The translations under genes and the position numbers were made by a program. 64,000 bases of DNA from Mycobacterium sp. 852014-50255_SCH5639931 (lineage in GTDB: Bacteria; Actinomycetota; Actinomycetes; Mycobacteriales; Mycobacteriaceae). Positions 62,511 through 64,000 of the stretch are shown piece by piece. The stretch is taken from the NCBI RefSeq assembly GCF_001665605.1, contig NZ_LZSV01000024.1, positions 62,001 through 126,000 of the forward strand. The letters are read 5' to 3'. Numbering within the stretch: the stretch's first letter is position 1; the number at the start of each line of letters is the position of its first letter. Under the pieces are notes generated by a model. The model saw nothing but the letters and a program-made list of their open reading frames with translations. It searched no databases and was not told the DNA's origin.

Positions 62511-64000
62511 ATGAGCACTGGCGCAACCGCGAGAGCCGACCGCACCGGGCGCGTGGGCGTGGATCGCGACGAACTGCGGGCCAACCTGGTTCGGGCCGAC
62601 CCCGGCGTGCTCGTCGCGGTGCTGACGCAACTCACCGGTGACGCAGGGGTGGTCGACCGCTTCGCGCCGAAGATCACCCACGTGCCCGACCCGCCAGAGC
62701 AGGCGGGCACTACCGACCCGGAGACGAGGGCGGCCATCGTCGAGGCAGTGGTCAGCGCGCTGCAGCTGCCCCGGTCTTTTCACGCTGCCGGTGCCGACGA
62801 CCCCGACCTGTTCGCGCGGATCGCGCCGGTCGCACTCGGCGGAACGATCGACCCCGAGTACATCCCGCTGCTGTTGGAGCAGGGCGGATTCCAGCCGCCG
62901 CAGCCGGTGCTGCCCCGCACCGCGAAGCTCCCCGACGACTTCCGGGTGGCGATCATCGGCGCCGGTATTGCGGGATTGACCGCCGCGTTGGAGTTGGCCG
63001 ACGCCGGCGTGAACTACCAGATTTTCGACCGTCATGACGAGGTAGGCGGAACCTGGTACACGACCACCTATCCCGGAATCGGTGTGGACACCCCCTCGGC
63101 GTACTACTCGTTGTCGCGCGACATCAACGGCGACTGGTCCAGCTATTACCCGATGGGGCCGGAGTATCAGACATATCTGGTGTCGGTGGCCGACAAGTAC
63201 GAACTGCGGCAACGCACCCGCTTCGGTACCGAAATCGAAGCCCTTCGGTGGGACGACGAGCGTCATCAGTGGCAGATCAGTGCGCTGGGTCCCGGCGGTG
63301 CCCGTGAGATCAGCTACGCCAATGTGGTGATCCCCGCCGCCGGCTACCTCAACCGGCCACGCTGGCCGCAACTGAATGGAAGGGGGACTTTCGCCGGAGT
63401 CGAAGTCCATTCGGCGCAATGGGATCCCGGTCTAGATCTGACCGGCAAGCGGGTTGCCATCATCGGTGCGGGATGCACCGCGGTGCAGATCGTCGACGCG
63501 TGCGTCGACCAGGTGTCACACCTGACGGTGTTCCAGCGCCAGCCGCACTGGGTGGCGCCGCGGCGGCGGCTGACCGACGAGGTGCCCGACTATCAGCGAT
63601 GGCTGGGTACCCGGTTGCCGTTCTACGCCAATTGGATTCGTCTCAAATCCTATTGGGGAACCGCGGACAACAACTACCCCGTGATCTTGTACGACGCCGA
63701 CTGGGCGCGCGGCCATCTGTCCGTTTCACCGGCCAACGACGCGCTGCTGCAGATATGCCTAAAGTACATCGACGACGTCTTCGGCGCCGGTAGCGAACTC
63801 GCGCGCAAGGTCACGCCGGACTTCGCGCCGTACGGCAAGCGGATCATCCGCGATCCCGGCGGATATTATGCGGCGCTGGCCCGCGAGCACGTCGACGTCG
63901 AAGCGAGCGAGCCGGCCCGTGTCAACGAGGCGGGCATCGTGACGTCCGACGGCCGGCAGATCGACTTGGACGTCATCGTCTACGCGACCGGCTACCATCT
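62511..64000 (+). CDS. Baeyer-Villiger monooxygenase, 4-hydroxyacetophenone-monooxygenase-like (3' truncated by window edge)
   Basis: The frame is open from ATG 62511 to the window end (496 residues seen). After an N-terminal extension of about 140 residues comes the FAD Rossmann motif VAIIGAGIAGLTAALE (near residue 145), then GGTWYTTTYPGIGVDTPS, the Baeyer-Villiger fingerprint FAGVEVHSAQWD (near 294) and the NADPH motif VAIIGAGCTAVQ. YATGYH is reached just before the edge. The extension and layout recall HAPMO-type enzymes. It inserts oxygen next to a ketone, giving an ester or lactone, and the downstream-oriented esterase in the divergent operon could hydrolyse that product. Confidence 0.9.
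   Translation, partial: MSTGATARADRTGRVGVDRDELRANLVRADPGVLVAVLTQLTGDAGVVDRFAPKITHVPDPPEQAGTTDPETRAAIVEAVVSALQLPRSFHAAGADDPDLFARIAPVALGGTIDPEYIPLLLEQGGFQPPQPVLPRTAKLPDDFRVAIIGAGIAGLTAALELADAGVNYQIFDRHDEVGGTWYTTTYPGIGVDTPSAYYSLSRDINGDWSSYYPMGPEYQTYLVSVADKYELRQRTRFGTEIEALRWDDERHQWQISALGPGGAREISYANVVIPAAGYLNRPRWPQLNGRGTFAGVEVHSAQWDPGLDLTGKRVAIIGAGCTAVQIVDACVDQVSHLTVFQRQPHWVAPRRRLTDEVPDYQRWLGTRLPFYANWIRLKSYWGTADNNYPVILYDADWARGHLSVSPANDALLQICLKYIDDVFGAGSELARKVTPDFAPYGKRIIRDPGGYYAALAREHVDVEASEPARVNEAGIVTSDGRQIDLDVIVYATGYH

Noticed and set aside
62409..63419. N-terminal extension of the acyl-CoA ligase frame to 865 residues
   Set aside because: The extra part is antisense to the Baeyer-Villiger monooxygenase, which has clear FAD and NADPH motifs; the ligase fold starts at ATG 62408.

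Overview
The window is GC-rich throughout. Its gene families (a PknE-type kinase with a thioredoxin-like sensor, DUF732 and DUF1707 proteins, CadI, F420-type LLM oxidoreductase, KshA/KstD, paired FadE proteins, a giant lipopeptide-type NRPS) point to a Mycobacterium, most likely a slow-growing non-tuberculous species. No tRNA, rRNA, CRISPR array, insertion sequence or phage gene was recognised. Species and specificity assignments are inferences; no database search was possible.

Region 1 (1-30200, +): the 3' part of one enormous non-ribosomal peptide synthetase gene, truncated at its 5' end by the window edge. It encodes more than 10,060 residues: eight complete adenylation-thiolation units, three epimerases (modules 1, 5, 7), one N-methyltransferase embedded in A2 and a terminal thioesterase. 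Condensation-domain types alternate as the epimerases predict. The order A-T-E / C-A-MT-T / C-A-T / C-A-T resembles the plan expected for the M. avium subsp. paratuberculosis lipopentapeptide (D-Phe, N-Me-Val, Ile, Phe, Ala), but four further modules follow, so the product is probably a longer lipopeptide of at least eight residues.

Region 2 (30204-36159): a convergent DUF732 secreted protein, a promoter-bearing gap, then a + strand operon asnO-ngg-MFS. asnO and ngg resemble the pair that makes the osmolyte N-acetylglutaminylglutamine amide. The MFS carrier next to them is an unusual companion.

Region 3 (36150-40823, -): an operon of two receptor Ser/Thr kinases flanking a DUF1707 membrane protein. 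The upstream kinase carries a CPPC thioredoxin-like outer domain and the downstream one a four-cysteine outer domain. A small hypothetical protein precedes it.

Region 4 (40968-47989): a flavin reductase/RibD-like pair, then two separate arsenic-response units. One is arsR-acr3-arsC-cadI (-). The other is an ArsR-ArsC fusion coupled to a Tat-type multicopper oxidase (+). An APC permease lies between them. Each regulator has a clear palindrome at its start.

Region 5 (47992-53500): a flavoprotein oxidoreductase, a six-helix membrane protein, a divergent LLM oxidoreductase/PadR pair and a KstD-like flavoprotein.

Region 6 (53603-64000): a catabolic neighbourhood for a steroid- or terpenoid-like ring compound. 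It holds KshA with a coupled cysteine-containing small protein, a dioxygenase-like protein of unknown function, and a - strand operon (acyl-CoA ligase, two FadEs, NTF2-like protein, SDR, HSL-family esterase). A divergent Baeyer-Villiger monooxygenase runs off the right edge. Several starts in regions 2, 5 and 6 look leaderless, with a TANNNT-like hexamer about 7 nt before the start codon.
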